Positions 34,699-45,304 are shown, counted from the stretch's first letter. The stretch: 64,000 nt of DNA from Pleurodeles waltl (GCF_031143425.1 NC_090444.1:1314973324-1315037323), one strand, 5' to 3'. The notes: generated by a model not told the origin, from the sequence alone. Numbers and translations are program-made.

Positions 34699-34715
34699 GA
34701 AGGGAGGGGACGGGA
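34671..34715 (+). promoter_or_regulatory. -1 ribosomal frameshift signal for gag-pol
   Basis: GGGAAAC at 34671-34677 sits in the correct phase (G GGA AAC) relative to gag. Six bases later an 11-bp stem can form (34684-34694 with 34705-34715, one G-U pair, 10-base loop). The pol frame is the -1 frame. The gag TAA at 34696 lies in the loop. This is the same heptamer used by the domesticated Sushi-derived gene PEG10. Confidence 0.85.
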
Positions 34716-35777
34716 TCTACAGCTATACCTTCCATCAGCTCCTTTAATGACAATACAACCGCCTTGTTCATTTTTCCTGTCCTGTTACAACTTCCTGACG
34801 GTCGTCAAGAAAAGACTATGGCATTACTAGATTGTGGTGCTAGTGGTATATACATGGACAAGACGTGGGCTGCTGCTCACCAAGTTCCTACACAAGCAAA
34901 AGAAGTACCCGAACAGGTACACACCGTGGATGGATCCTTGATATCCTCGGGTCCTGTAGACACCACTACCCTGATGTTAAGTCTACAGGTGGGAAACCAT
35001 CAAGAACACATTTCCTTCGATCTTATCACGTCCCCCAACCATACCATCATTCTTGGAATTCCGTGGTTCATCAGACATAACCCGTATATAAATTGGGTAA
35101 CCCGGACAGTTTCTTTGTCTTTGCAATTTTGTCATGAGAACTGTTTTACTTCCGACAAGTATTGGTCTCCGAAAAGATCCTTGGATACTGAAGGTGCCAC
35201 TGGTATGTCCATTAATACGGTCCAAGGGGTCCCAGACCACTATTTGGAGTTTCAGGATGTTTTCCAAAAACCGTCGAAACCTGTGCTACCTCCACATCGA
35301 GAATATGATTGTGCTATTCCATTGGAACCCGGCACAATTGTTCCTTTTGGGAGGATGTACTCTCTCACGGAACCCGAAAGAGAAGTTCTAAAAGAGTATC
35401 TGGACGAAAATATACAGAGTGGTCTTATTGTTCCATCGTCGTCTCCGGCTGGGGCTCCTCTCTTTTTTGTGCCCAAGAAGACAAAGGATCTTCGTCCTTG
35501 CCTGGATTTTCGAGGTCTGAATAAAATAACAATTAAAGATCGTTATCCTTTGCCTCTCATCAGGGACATACTAGAAGCTATCAGAGGGGCTCAACGTTTT
35601 ACTAAATTAGATTTACGAGGAGCTTACCACCTTTTACGCATAAAAGAAGGCGACGAATGGAAGACAGCTTTCAGGACTCCATTTGGCCATTTTGAATATA
35701 GGGTTATGCCGTTTGGCCTCACTAACGCCCCGCAATCTTCCAGAGATTTATGGACTCAGTGTTTTCAGACCTTCTGA
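34675..35777 (+). pseudogene. pol: pol part 1: protease and N-terminal reverse transcriptase
   Basis: Reached by -1 slippage from gag. Protease: [15 protein letters not shown] near 34827-34871 with Cys in place of the usual Ser/Thr of the DS/TG active site, and the flap/end motif [10 protein letters not shown] fingers and palm follow: [29 protein letters not shown] and [16 protein letters not shown]. The frame stops at 35777 just after NAP. The YLDD half continues in another frame from 35750, so a single-base indel lies between about 35725 and 35750 and breaks the polyprotein. Confidence 0.9.
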
Positions 35778-38284
35778 ATCAGACAGTCGTGATCTACCTA
35801 GATGATATTCTTATTTATTCTAGAAATCCTGAACTCCATTCTTCCCATGTGAAACAAGTTCTTCAAAGACTTCGTGCTCATCAACTATTTTGCAAACCAG
35901 AAAAATGTGAGTTCGACATGACGGAAGTCAAATATCTGGGCTATCATTTAAGTCCCACTGGCATAGCTATGGATCAAGAAAAGGTACAAGCTATCCTAGA
36001 GTGGCCTTCTCCTTCTTCCATAAGAGAAACACAATGTTTCCTAGGGTTAGCAAACTTCTATCGACAATTCATTCTAGACTTTGCCAGACTGACTAGCCAC
36101 ATAACTCACACCTTAAAAAAGGAAAATTTTAAGAAAGGGTTTGTCTGGACCGAGGCGGCTGAAGCAGCCTTTCAAGAATTAAAGAGAGTCTTCACCCAAG
36201 CCCCCATCTTGAGACATCCAGATACCACCAAACAATTTATAGTCGTTACTGATGCTTCTGAGAGAGCCATCGGAGCTGTCTTACTCCAACGACAAGAGGA
36301 TGATGGTCTTGAACATCCTGTTTTCTACTTGTCTCATATCCTTTCCACAGCTGAACAACACTATTCTGTACTGGAAAGGGAATTATTGGCTCTGAAAACA
36401 GCCTGCCTTGAGTGGAGACAGTTTCTGATGGGTTCCAAGGAACCATTTGAGGTGAGGACAGACCACCGTAACCTACAATGTTTACGAAATTTTGTATGCC
36501 AGAATAGTCGTCAGGCCCGCTGGGCCTTTTTCTTCAGTCAGTACGATTTTTTTATCACATATATTCCTGGATCTCAAAACATTCTGGCTGATGCTCTGTC
36601 TCGCCGATATCCAGAGTGTACTCCTTCCTCATCTCAGTATCTTCTGGAACCCCGTAAGATCATTGGAGTGGCTCAGTCTTTCCTGGAAGAAGTACAACTG
36701 GAATACGCCAACCTATCGGACCACGACATTGAAGAACTAAGACCATTAATACATAAGAAACAAGGATATTTTTATTATCAAAACCTGATATTCCTCCCCA
36801 CTAACAAGGTGCAAGAAAAGGCATTACAAATGTGCCATGATTCACCTGTAGCTGGTCATAGAGGCATCAAGGCCACACAAGAACTTCTTTCACGATTTTT
36901 CTGGTGGCCTACCTGGAAGCTGGATGTGGAAAGATACGTTCAGGCCTGTCCCATATGTGCCCAAATCAAGATACCCCATACCAGACCGGCAGGATTACTA
37001 CAGCCTTTGCCTGTTCCACCGGCCCCATGGCATACCATCTCTACTGATTTTATGTGTTCACTCCCACCATCAGCAGGAAACCGGGTCATCATGGTCACGG
37101 TGGATTCTTTCACGAAGATGGCTCATTTCACTGCCCTGAAAAGGCTACCCACTTCTCAAGAACTAAGTCAAATATTCATTGATCATATCTTCCGTCTCCA
37201 TGGACTTCCACATACCATAATATCTGATAGAGGACCTCAGTACATTTCCCGATTTTGGAGGCATTTTTGTAAAACACTAAATATTAATAGAGCCCTGTCT
37301 TCAGGATTCCATCCTCAGACCAACGGCCAGACCGAGCGTCTGAACCAAGGACTAGAGCAATATCTTCGATGCTTTTGCAATTCTACCCAAAGTAACTGGA
37401 ACACTTACCTCTCTATAGCAGAATTTTCCTACAATAACTCAGTCCATAGTGCCTCCAAGGTCACTCCCTTTTTCTGTTCATATGGTTTTCATCCTACCTC
37501 TTTTCGTACTTCTCCACAATCCAACTCTCCTCTACCCGCTATTACCTATTTCTCCAAACGCCTTCTCCAAATCCATAGACTAATTCGATCTAATTTGTTA
37601 CATACCAAGAGATATATGAAGAAGGCTGCTGACAAGAGACGTGCTACCAATCCAGACTATCATCCGCAAGATAAAGTCTGGCTCTCCTCCAAATTCTTAC
37701 CCTCACGTCTTTCTCAAAATAAGTTCACACCTCGTTACTATGGGCCTTTCCGTATTCTTCAGTTGGTCAATCCTGTCACTGTCCGTCTTCACTTACCTCA
37801 TACATGGAAGATTCATCCGGTCTTTCATGTTTCTCAGCTTAAACCTTATGTGCCTGACCCTTACTCACGTCAGTTTCCTTGTCCACCTCCTGTACTCGTG
37901 GATGATGTTCCTGAATATGAAGTACAGGAAATTTGTGACTCTAGTCTTTTTCACAAACGCCTTCAGTATCTGATTCATTGGAAGGGTTATCCTCTCAGTG
38001 AATGCTCTTGGGAAGATGCATCTTCTGTTCACACTTCTCGCCTGATTCAACGCTTTCACCGTTTATTTCCTCTCAAACCTGGCCCTTCGGGAGGGGGACC
38101 TACTGTCGCGCCGCGTGGTGCGGCGCGAGCCGAATGTTCGGCACAAGCCGGGCGTTCGGCTGGGGCCGCACAGCGCGTTTCTAAAACGCGGCGCGCCCCC
38201 AGCCTTTCATGCACTTTTCGAGGCCCCAGGCATTGCATGGGGCCTCGCTCTATCGTTTTCCACCGCCTTGCTGGGGTCTCCTGA
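35750..38284 (+). pseudogene. pol: pol part 2: RT catalytic motif, RNase H, integrase, chromodomain
   Basis: 844 codons. RT YLDD at residues 16-19. RNase H carboxylates D168 (VVTDAS), E209 (VLERELLAL), D238 (RTDHR) and D281 (LADALSRR). Integrase zinc domain with HDSPVAGHRG and CPIC (370-404). Integrase core D433 (STDFM), D493 (ISDRGPQY) and E529 (GQTERLNQ), spacing D59-D35-E. The GPF/Y-type end (PRYYGPFRI) is at 661-669. A chromodomain spans about 722-770 (YEVQEICDSS, LIHWKGYPLSECSWE), which in chromoviruses steers integration toward marked chromatin. No stop occurs before the polypurine tract, and the frame runs on into the 3' LTR. Apart from the upstream frameshift all catalytic residues are kept. 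Confidence 0.92.
38089..38098 (+). promoter_or_regulatory. Polypurine tract
   Basis: GGGAGGGGGA five bases before the 3' LTR, the expected site for plus-strand priming. It is also translated as Gly-Gly-Gly in the pol frame. Confidence 0.75.
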
Positions 38285-38895
38285 CCCCCCTTACCTGTTC
38301 TTCTTTCTTCCTTCTTGTCCTCTTTCTTTTCTTCTTTCTGGGGTCTTTTTGTTGTACTTTTTTTATGTCTTCTTCCCTTCCCAGGTTACCTTTCTCTTCC
38401 CAGCATTCATTGTTCCCTATTCTCTATGGTTTCTATTCTGTTTTGTTCTATGTACCTCTTCCTGTCTAATATGGTGTCCTTTTACTTCCTGTGGGTCACT
38501 TCCTGTCTTTTGGTATATAAGGGCTGTGTTTTCTTCATTTCCTTGCGCTGCAACACTTTCTGCTCAGTTAGTGTCTTCGCTCCTGATTTCCTCCCCTTTT
38601 GGTTCTGGATTTCAGCATTCTGTGTTTCCTGACCTTTGCTCCTTTTGGATTCCTGTTTGTTTGTTCTTGTTTTTTCCAGGAATCTTCCTGTTTGGAGGTT
38701 TTCCCCCTTTTCCTAAGGGTTTTTTTCCCTCTGGCGCTATTTTCTGAAGGGCACGGTCTGTTCTTGGCGTCTCCATTGCCTACAGCACCGTGGCTACCAG
38801 AAAGAGTCGCCCCTTTTTGGGCCAAAGTCGAACATTGAAGATCCACGCCACCAGATCTGCAAATTCCAGGCGCAAGCAGCACGTGAGTCGTGACA
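38104..38895 (+). repeat. 3' LTR
   Basis: Same length as the 5' LTR. Differences seen by eye: AAATGCGG/AAACGCGG, CTCTCCCTG/CTCTTCCTG, CAGTTACTG/CAGTTAGTG and GGATTTCTG/GGATTCCTG. It is followed by the target duplication CAGCC. Confidence 0.92.
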
Positions 38896-39303
38896 CAGCC
38901 ATGGTGGTGCCGAGTTCAGCACTACTGTGCTGCTCACAACTTCCCTTTCCATCATACTTTCCATGGTGGTGGCACTGCCATGAAAAGAATGGTGGAAAGC
39001 CAGTGCTGAGTGCCAAGGCACCCTTGGAATGCGCACTGTCTGCTATGCTATGCAGACAGTGTGCATTTTGAGGGTGCTGATGTGCGATGGCATTGGCTTC
39101 CGCTCCCTAAAGGAAAGGAGGCCAATGCTGCCACACTGTTTTACCAGGCTGTCCGGTGGAAACGTCGTAATGTGATGTTTCCGCCAGCCAGCCCGGTGGA
39201 AACATCGTAATATGACAGGGTGAGGCCGCCGACTTGACGCCAGCCTCATCCCCGTGGCTTTGCGGTCTGACTGCCGGACTGCCAAGGTCGTAATCAGGCC
39301 CTG

Positions 39304-39780
39304 TGTCTCCCTAGAAATGAATGGGGGAAAAAGTAAATATGTTGAACAATTGTATTACAACATGTTAAAAAAATTAAACATGTAAAACATGTCAAAATGT
39401 TATAAAAATGTAAATAAATTACAAAGCATAAATTAAATAATAGTATAAAATAAATACAATTATTTAATATATACTAAAAACTTATGTTAAAATGATGTTG
39501 AAAATATGTATAAAACAATTAGGAAAAAGTTAAAAATTGGAAAATGTACAACATGTAATGCAATTTAAATATGATTTACATTTTTTATGTAATAATAAAA
39601 AAGTAATAATTTTTTTATCTATATATGTTTATTTTTAATTTGAAATATATATTTTTAAAATGTAAAAATAAAAATAACTAAACTTTGAAAACAAATACAT
39701 TTACAAAAATGTTAGTCTTTATTGTATAAAATATGTAATTAATAAAAAAATCACACTCCAACGTAAACATTTTTTAACAA
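39304..39780. other. AT-rich intronic sequence
   Basis: Very A/T-rich with short TAAAAATG-like words, low complexity. No gene or paired termini. Confidence 0.5.
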
Positions 39781-40610
39781 AGTGTTGGTCACTAAAGGGG
39801 TGACATATACTATTCCCGCTGCAATCTATACCAATTTGGGGAAGGTGTTTGACACTTGAAAGGGTGACATTTACTATTCCCACTGCAATCAAGAATTTGG
39901 GGAAGGTTTTGGACACTAAAGGGGTGACATATATTATTCACACTCCAATCTATACCAATTTTAGGAATGTGTTGTACGCTAATAGGATAACATTTACTAT
40001 TAACGCTGAAAACTAAAGCGTTCCTATCTTACAAAGCAAAATCCTGGCCCTTCTCCCAGAGACCAAATCAGAGATGAAACAATAAAGAAAATAGTTATTT
40101 TCTTTATATATGACCCTTACTCACTCTAGAAGTGGCATGCTTCATCATCGGTCCATCTCAGCCCCTAAAAGCCAGGGTGGGCTCTACCAACATTCTGGGA
40201 GCACTTAAAAAATTTGAGAGCCAACTAATTAAAATTGGTGGACACTAAAGTGCTGTCATTTACTATTCCCACTCCAATCTAAAACAACTTGGGGAAAGTT
40301 TTAGACACTAACAGCGTCACATTTCCTATTCCCATTCCAGTCTATACCAATTTATTGAAGGTGTTGGACACTAAAGGGGTGGCACTTACTAGTCCCACTC
40401 CAATTTAAACCAATTTGGGAAAGATTTTATACACTAAAATGATAGCTTTTATCCTTCTCTCAAATGTAGAACAATTTGGGGAAGGTGTTGGACACTAAAG
40501 GGGTGACATTTATTATTCCCACTCCAATCTAAGCCAAATTGGAGAATGTGTTGGACATGAAAGGGATGAATTTACTCTTTCCACTACCATCTAAAACATT
40601 TTATGCAAGA
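39781..40610. repeat. 63-bp tandem array, interrupted
   Basis: The word GACACTAAAGGGGTGACA and variants recur near 39787, 39850, 39912, 40240, 40304, 40366, 40430, 40492 and 40554, a period of 62-64 bp. Roughly 225 bp of unrelated sequence (about 40010-40235) separates two blocks. Copies are 70-85% alike, so the array is old. Confidence 0.8.
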
Positions 40611-40634
40611 TGCTATGAACTAAAAATGTTATGC

Positions 40635-41570
40635 ACACAATCATTACTCCATACACACACAAAATGTAGGATACATAAAAATAAACTGAAGTTTGTTTTA
40701 AAAGCACATTGTCAAAACTTCAACCTATATATTTATATTTAGAAATTCAAATCTGAAAAACATTTTTAAATGCTATTAATAATTAATGTATTTTTAAACT
40801 ATGAACTACCATTCCTAAACTTGGAACCATAAAATAAAAAATAAAATCATAATCCAAAATTAACAATGATAAAATTAAAAAAATAACACCAACCTTTAAA
40901 GTATAAATGTAAAACAAATACAATTACATTATAATTGTCAACATAAAAAAACTTGAAATATTTTAATTCCCATTATTTTTATACATTAATACAACTAGAA
41001 ACACAATTTTTTTAAATGTCATTATGAATAAATCATCTGACTAAAAATTCAAATTAAAAAAAATAACAAACATATAGAATAAAACACACCACAAATTGTT
41101 ACATACAAAATAACACAATCATTACTCCATACACACACAAAATGTAGGATACATAAAAATAAACTGAAGTTTGTTTTAAAAGCACATTGTCAAAACTTCA
41201 ACCTATATATTTATATTTAGAAATTCAAATCTGAAAAACATTTTTAAATGCTATTAATAATTAATGTATTTTTAAACTATGAACTACCATTCCTAAACTT
41301 GGAACCATAAAATAAAAAATAAAATCATAATCCAAAATTAACAATGATAAAATTAAAAAAATAACACCAACCTTTAAAGTATAAATGTAAAACAAATACA
41401 ATTACATTATAATTGTCAACATAAAAAAACTTGAAATATTTTAATTCCCATTATTTTTAAAATGTCATTATGAATAAATCATCTGACTAAAAATTCAAAT
41501 TAAAAAAAATAACAAACATATAGAATAAAACACACCACAAATTGTTACATACAAAATAACACAAACAATA
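40635..41570. repeat. 478-bp tandem duplication in AT-rich DNA
   Basis: Sequence beginning ACACAATCATTACTCCATAC at 40635 is repeated at 41113 with almost no change for more than 340 bases. The second copy then lacks about 35 bases (around ATACATTAATACAACTAGAA) and continues in register. The near identity implies a recent event. Confidence 0.88.
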
Positions 41571-41693
41571 TTACATACAACGATTATTCTAGAATGATTA
41601 TTTTTACAACAATATTAATAATAACATTTAAAATTATAATTTTACCTTCAATATTCCTGTTGATATTTGTGACATTCCAATTTTCTTGACACA

Positions 41694-42000
41694 CTATTTT
41701 TGTATCACAGTATTTTGTTTCAGATACTTTGTCCAAACACCATTCAAGACATGGTTATCATTGATGTTATCTTGAAGTTGAGATACTTTTTCAATGGCCT
41801 TGCTATTGAATGCTAAGTGAGTGATGGACGAGTAGTGGGCAAGGTAAACAGGGTCTAGTGTAGGTTTCTCTTTGAGTGAAAGCATCTGGCCTGCCTTGAA
41901 AGCTTCTGGGAAGATGTATTGAGTGAGGGAGGCATTGATAATGAGAAGTAGAGAGTGTCCCTAGAGAGAGCTTTGATGAAGGACCAGGCTAGGACATAAT
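41694..42000 (-). pseudogene. LINE reverse transcriptase relic
   Basis: On the minus strand the frames read KEKPTLDPVYLAHYSSITHL followed by AFNSKAIEKVSQLQDNINDN. This corresponds to the RT region KKPTLDP..Y..YRPISNLPF.SKVIEKV..QL...L in L2/CR1-type LINEs. Frameshifts and missing residues show it is dead. Confidence 0.75.
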
Positions 42001-42003
42001 GGG

Positions 42004-42790
42004 CCAGATGAACAAAGGGTTTAGCATTTGCAAACCCTCTGCACTGGTAAATCAGAGGGTTTGTAAATGCTAAAACCCTTTTTCCTATGCAATAAACAAA
42101 TTTAGGGATTTGTAAAAGTGATTCCAAATTGCCTAATGTGTTTAGAAATGGATAGCTATTTCGTATTTGGAAGGACGTTTGTAGGCGTCACTTTCGAATA
42201 CAGAATAGGTATGCTGTTTATTAATGGTTTGAGACCAAAACCAGGTTGCAAGACATTGATATTTTACAGACACCTCAAAGGAGGTACTAACCCGTTTGCA
42301 AAAGTGAAGGGGTCCTCTTGATACCCCAGAGCCCTGGGTGAATTTAAAAAAAGGTTTGTTTAAGAGGGGGCATTGGTCCACTAGAACATTGCCACCTCGT
42401 AAGCAAAGAAAAAAAAGAAACTTCTATTTGAGTGCATCCCAGAAAATGTGAATGCATTTAAAAAATAATGATTGCTTCAATTTAAAGCTTAAAGCAATCA
42501 CAGATGTAGCGGTCTGCAGACCCCAGCAGGTCACCATCCCTGCAATGCTAGCAAATTGGAGTGGGTTGCAATTTATTCATGAGTTAGGTCAAATTGCAAC
42601 TCACTATGATTTATTTTTTTGCCAACTGACCTATTACTACATAGGTCAGTTAACAAAATACCACACTGGTAGCAAATATAGTGGTCACAAATTGCGACCA
42701 GTGTTTTGTGACCAGTGTTTAGTATGCCTTGCCCAATTATTCTTAAGAAATGGCCTTGATGGAGTTGAGTATGTCAGTGAGATATGGGAG
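42004..42790. repeat. Foldback-type dispersed repeat
   Basis: An inverted repeat at about 42016-42081 (GGGTTTAGCATTTGCAAACC with GGTTTGTAAATGCTAAAACCC) is followed by palindromic words such as CTGACCTATTACTACATAGG and AATTGCGACC. Non-coding and probably a MITE-like element. The right border is uncertain. Confidence 0.45.
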
Positions 42791-43586
42791 GGATAGGACT
42801 TTGAAGGTTGACCATCGCAGGATTAAGGGGTGAGTGTAAGAAACAAAACTGGCTTGGTGTTGTCAATGTGCTGTTGGATCTTCTGTCACTACAGGCAGAA
42901 CTGGTATATAAGGTCTGTCGTGAGAGGTATAGCCGGCAGGGAGCATGCGGTAACTCGATCCAACTGGATCAGATCCCCTTAGAAAAGTGGCCAAGTCTGG
43001 AGATGTCTGGCTTTGGGATCTGTGGAGGGAGCCAAACCAGAGGTCCATCTGGCTGTGGAGGACTAACACTGCTCAATAGTCAATGGTTGGTTTGGCAAAC
43101 AAAGCTGGTGATTCATTCACATCACTCTAGCACATCAGAGGCAATACATCTAGGGCAGAATTTAGGTAGTACTGGGAACAGACGGAACTACTAACACTCA
43201 TTGACATTGAACGATTGAGTCCCAAGGTATGGCAGCACGGATATACTTATTGTATCTGATTTATTGTTTCATTGGAAGTGTGCATGAAGTAGTTTTGTTC
43301 TGGTACTCTTCACGCATCATTTGAAAATATCAACAGAATCTTGTGGGTTATATAAAATCAGAAGTGTTTGGAACACCTTGAAAAGTTATTAAGGTCCTGA
43401 AAACGATTTATGTCTAAGAATTGGGCAGCTTTAATACTCAATAGTTTACTTCTCATACTGCCCGCCTAACATCTTGGCCTCTTAATGCGAGAAATAGATG
43501 TATGATCAAAGAATGTGTTATACTGAAGGCATGAGCAGAGCAAAATGCTATTTGAATGTTGGTGGTCCAGAAGCAGGCACAGAACA
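42791..43586. other. Intronic, nothing recognised
   Basis: A 128-codon open frame at 42808-43194 shows no domain, no splice support and ordinary composition. I treat it as chance. Confidence 0.35.
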
Positions 43587-44090
43587 CAGGGCCAGCTTTA
43601 GTGCTGGTGGCACCCAACATGACAGTCTTTTTTGGCCCCCCACCCCATGACCTCCGCCTCAGATTGCCTCACTACCACCTGACAAAAGTGCCCCTCATCT
43701 CTCCATAGCCCTTCTCTCACATTCATTTCATTTTTTTAAAGGGCTGATAAAGGCTGGCTTTACTAATCCACTCAGCTATCCATCTAAAATACAGATATGT
43801 TCTTTGTAGGAGGTATAATAACCCTCTGCGCTACTTTATGGTGAGTCAAACTACCACTGGACAAAACTCAGCTCTCTCTCTCTCTAGCAGGAACATTAAT
43901 AACAAAAGTTATCTTGACATTTTTATTGCTGCCTGAAAGCTGGATGCACAAGGAACTCTGCAGCAGGTGATTTTGAATCGTAAATTGTTGCTAAACACAG
44001 CGCCCTCCTGAGGTCAGTGCCCCCCACACCAGGTCGGCGCCCAGGGCGGCCTCACCGGTTATACTGCGCTTAAACCAGCCGACAACAGGC
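43587..44090. mobile_element. hAT-like non-autonomous element, copy 1
   Basis: Begins CAGGGCCAGCTTTAG and aligns over its length with the copy at 51237-53317: GTGCCCCTCATCTCTCCA, AAAGGCTGGCTTTACTAATC, TTAACCCTCTGCGCTACTTTA-like words and GGATGCACAAGGAACT. The right end is degraded, and no convincing 8-bp duplication remains. Confidence 0.6.
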
Positions 44091-44222
44091 ATTTAACAGG
44101 ACTCTATAAATAAAGCGATTGAAGGAAACAAAGAATGCTCATTTAATGCACAAGAGGGACATGGTTTGGGGCTCACAATCAATTGACGGTATACATACTA
44201 GAATAAAAGTTCATCATACTAC

Positions 44223-44415
44223 CTGTGGTTCTTCCAGATGAATACAGAGCCAATGCTGCCTGCACTGCTACAAAAGTAAAGGGGACTTGGAAAACCTCAA
44301 ACATGACTTCAGCCATCTGCGACTTGCTCTTTCGATCCATGGCCGTCTCCGTGAGCATGACAGGATGTTCTTCAGGATTAACACGGAGCTGGTTATAGAA
44401 GGTGTACTGCCAGAT
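44223..44415 (-). CDS. Actin-related protein, internal exon (actin residues ~85-149)
   Basis: On the minus strand the exon begins after an AG at 44417-44416 and ends at 44223 before GTAGTA. It encodes 64 codons plus one base, from IWQYTFYNQLRV through EEHPVMLTE to LYSSGRTT. This aligns without gaps to actin from Ile85 to Thr149 (IWHHTFYN, EEHPVLLTEAP, AIQAVLSLYASGRTTG). Conserved actin features include the EEHPV loop and Gln137 (in VAVQAAL), the residue that positions the attacking water in actin. The segment after TETA (MDRKSKSQMAEV) differs clearly from conventional actin, so this is a divergent actin-family member. The exon ends in phase 1 and the next exon starts with the two missing bases, so the pair splices cleanly across a 33.7-kb intron. 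Intact splice sites argue against a processed pseudogene. The subfamily (ACTRT, ACTL or an amphibian-specific actin) is not resolved. Confidence 0.88.
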
Positions 44416-45033
44416 CTGCGGAACATATAATCTTTATTTCAGACTTTGTAACTTTGACGATTACGAGAAACCAATAAAGTGATCTAGGGTCAGAGCTCTT
44501 TCAATTCTTAATTGAAATAGACACTGGAGCCAGAGGAGAATATTTAAAGCCGTGTTCTTGTTAAGGTGCACTGCATTGCACGTGGAGGTTACCTCTCGCA
44601 CAGTAAGAATATGGCATTCCCTCTGGTCACTGGACTCCTACAAAAAAGAAAGCCCTTGTCTGTGCATCTGAATACTACAGTGGGGAACTCATTAATATTT
44701 ATGAGCCTGTTTAAATAGGTCTACAACTGAAGGTTTGCCACGGCTCCACTGGATTATTACTACAGAAAAGTAGTGTGAACAGCACACACATTTCAGATTA
44801 CTAATAAATAGATTTAGGTGTCAGCACCAAGAACCCTGGTTTCACTAACTACCTCCATGTCCTGACAACATTTCACAGCAGTCTTTAGCACATTTTATGT
44901 TTTTTTGGAATTTTATGTCCATCCAAGATTGCACTAGTTGTGCCCATTTTTATGCACTTTTGGCTCAAGATCCTACAAATAATTTTTACAGTATCTTCAG
45001 CTCTTCGACTCACAATATTGCCTTTTATGTGTT

Positions 45034-45304
45034 GTACACACATTGTCCTTAGTTTCACGATAATCCAACAAATGGATAACTTAATGGAGCGGAACTGCTT
45101 ACTCGTCCTTTTCGTTTCGTTCAATCAGACTGAACGAAACGAAAAGGACGAGGACGCAGTTCCGCGATTCAGATCCAAGACTAGGAGCCCATCAAATAAT
45201 ATAGGGCCCTTCGTGATTTACCAAATGAGTCTGAAAAATAAGTGGACTCCATGAAGTTATCTGTTTGTTGGATTATCGTGAAACTAAAGACAATGTGTGT
45301 ATAA
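45034..45304. repeat. 270-bp nested palindrome
   Basis: Outer arms 45034-45085 and 45247-45304 are inverted copies (TACACACATTGTCCTTAGTT and TTTCACGATAATCCAACAAA on the left). Inside, a perfect 21-bp inverted pair (45102-45122 and 45133-45153, CTCGTCCTTTTCGTTTCGTT core) with a 10-base loop extends outward to GGAACTGC/GCAGTTCC. Confidence 0.8.

Larger units (their letters stand above)
32951..38895 (+). mobile_element. Chromodomain Ty3/Gypsy retrotransposon (Sushi-like), near full length
   Basis: Two 792-bp LTRs (32951-33742 and 38104-38895) start TGTCGCGCC and end CGTGACA, and they are flanked by CAGCC (32946-32950, 38896-38900). The internal region carries gag, protease, RT, RNase H, integrase and a C-terminal chromodomain in that order, followed by a polypurine tract. 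The LTRs show only about four mismatches by eye (0.5%), so the insertion is recent. It is nevertheless defective: a TAG interrupts gag and a frameshift interrupts RT. The chromodomain and PEG10-like Gag and frameshift site fit the vertebrate Sushi chromovirus group. Confidence 0.92.
32797..39303. mobile_element. Older TIR element interrupted by the chromovirus
   Basis: The left border reads GCACGATTACAAGTTTGGCGGTC. The reverse complement of the right border reads GCCTGATTACGACCTTGGCAGTC, imperfect inverted termini of about 23 bp. Only 154 bp on the left and about 400 bp on the right belong to it, so the original length was about 560 bp. It has no coding capacity. The chromovirus entered at CAGCC. 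Confidence 0.55.

Noticed and set aside
42808..43194. 128-codon open frame
   Set aside because: No domain, no relation to neighbours, average composition. Treated as chance.
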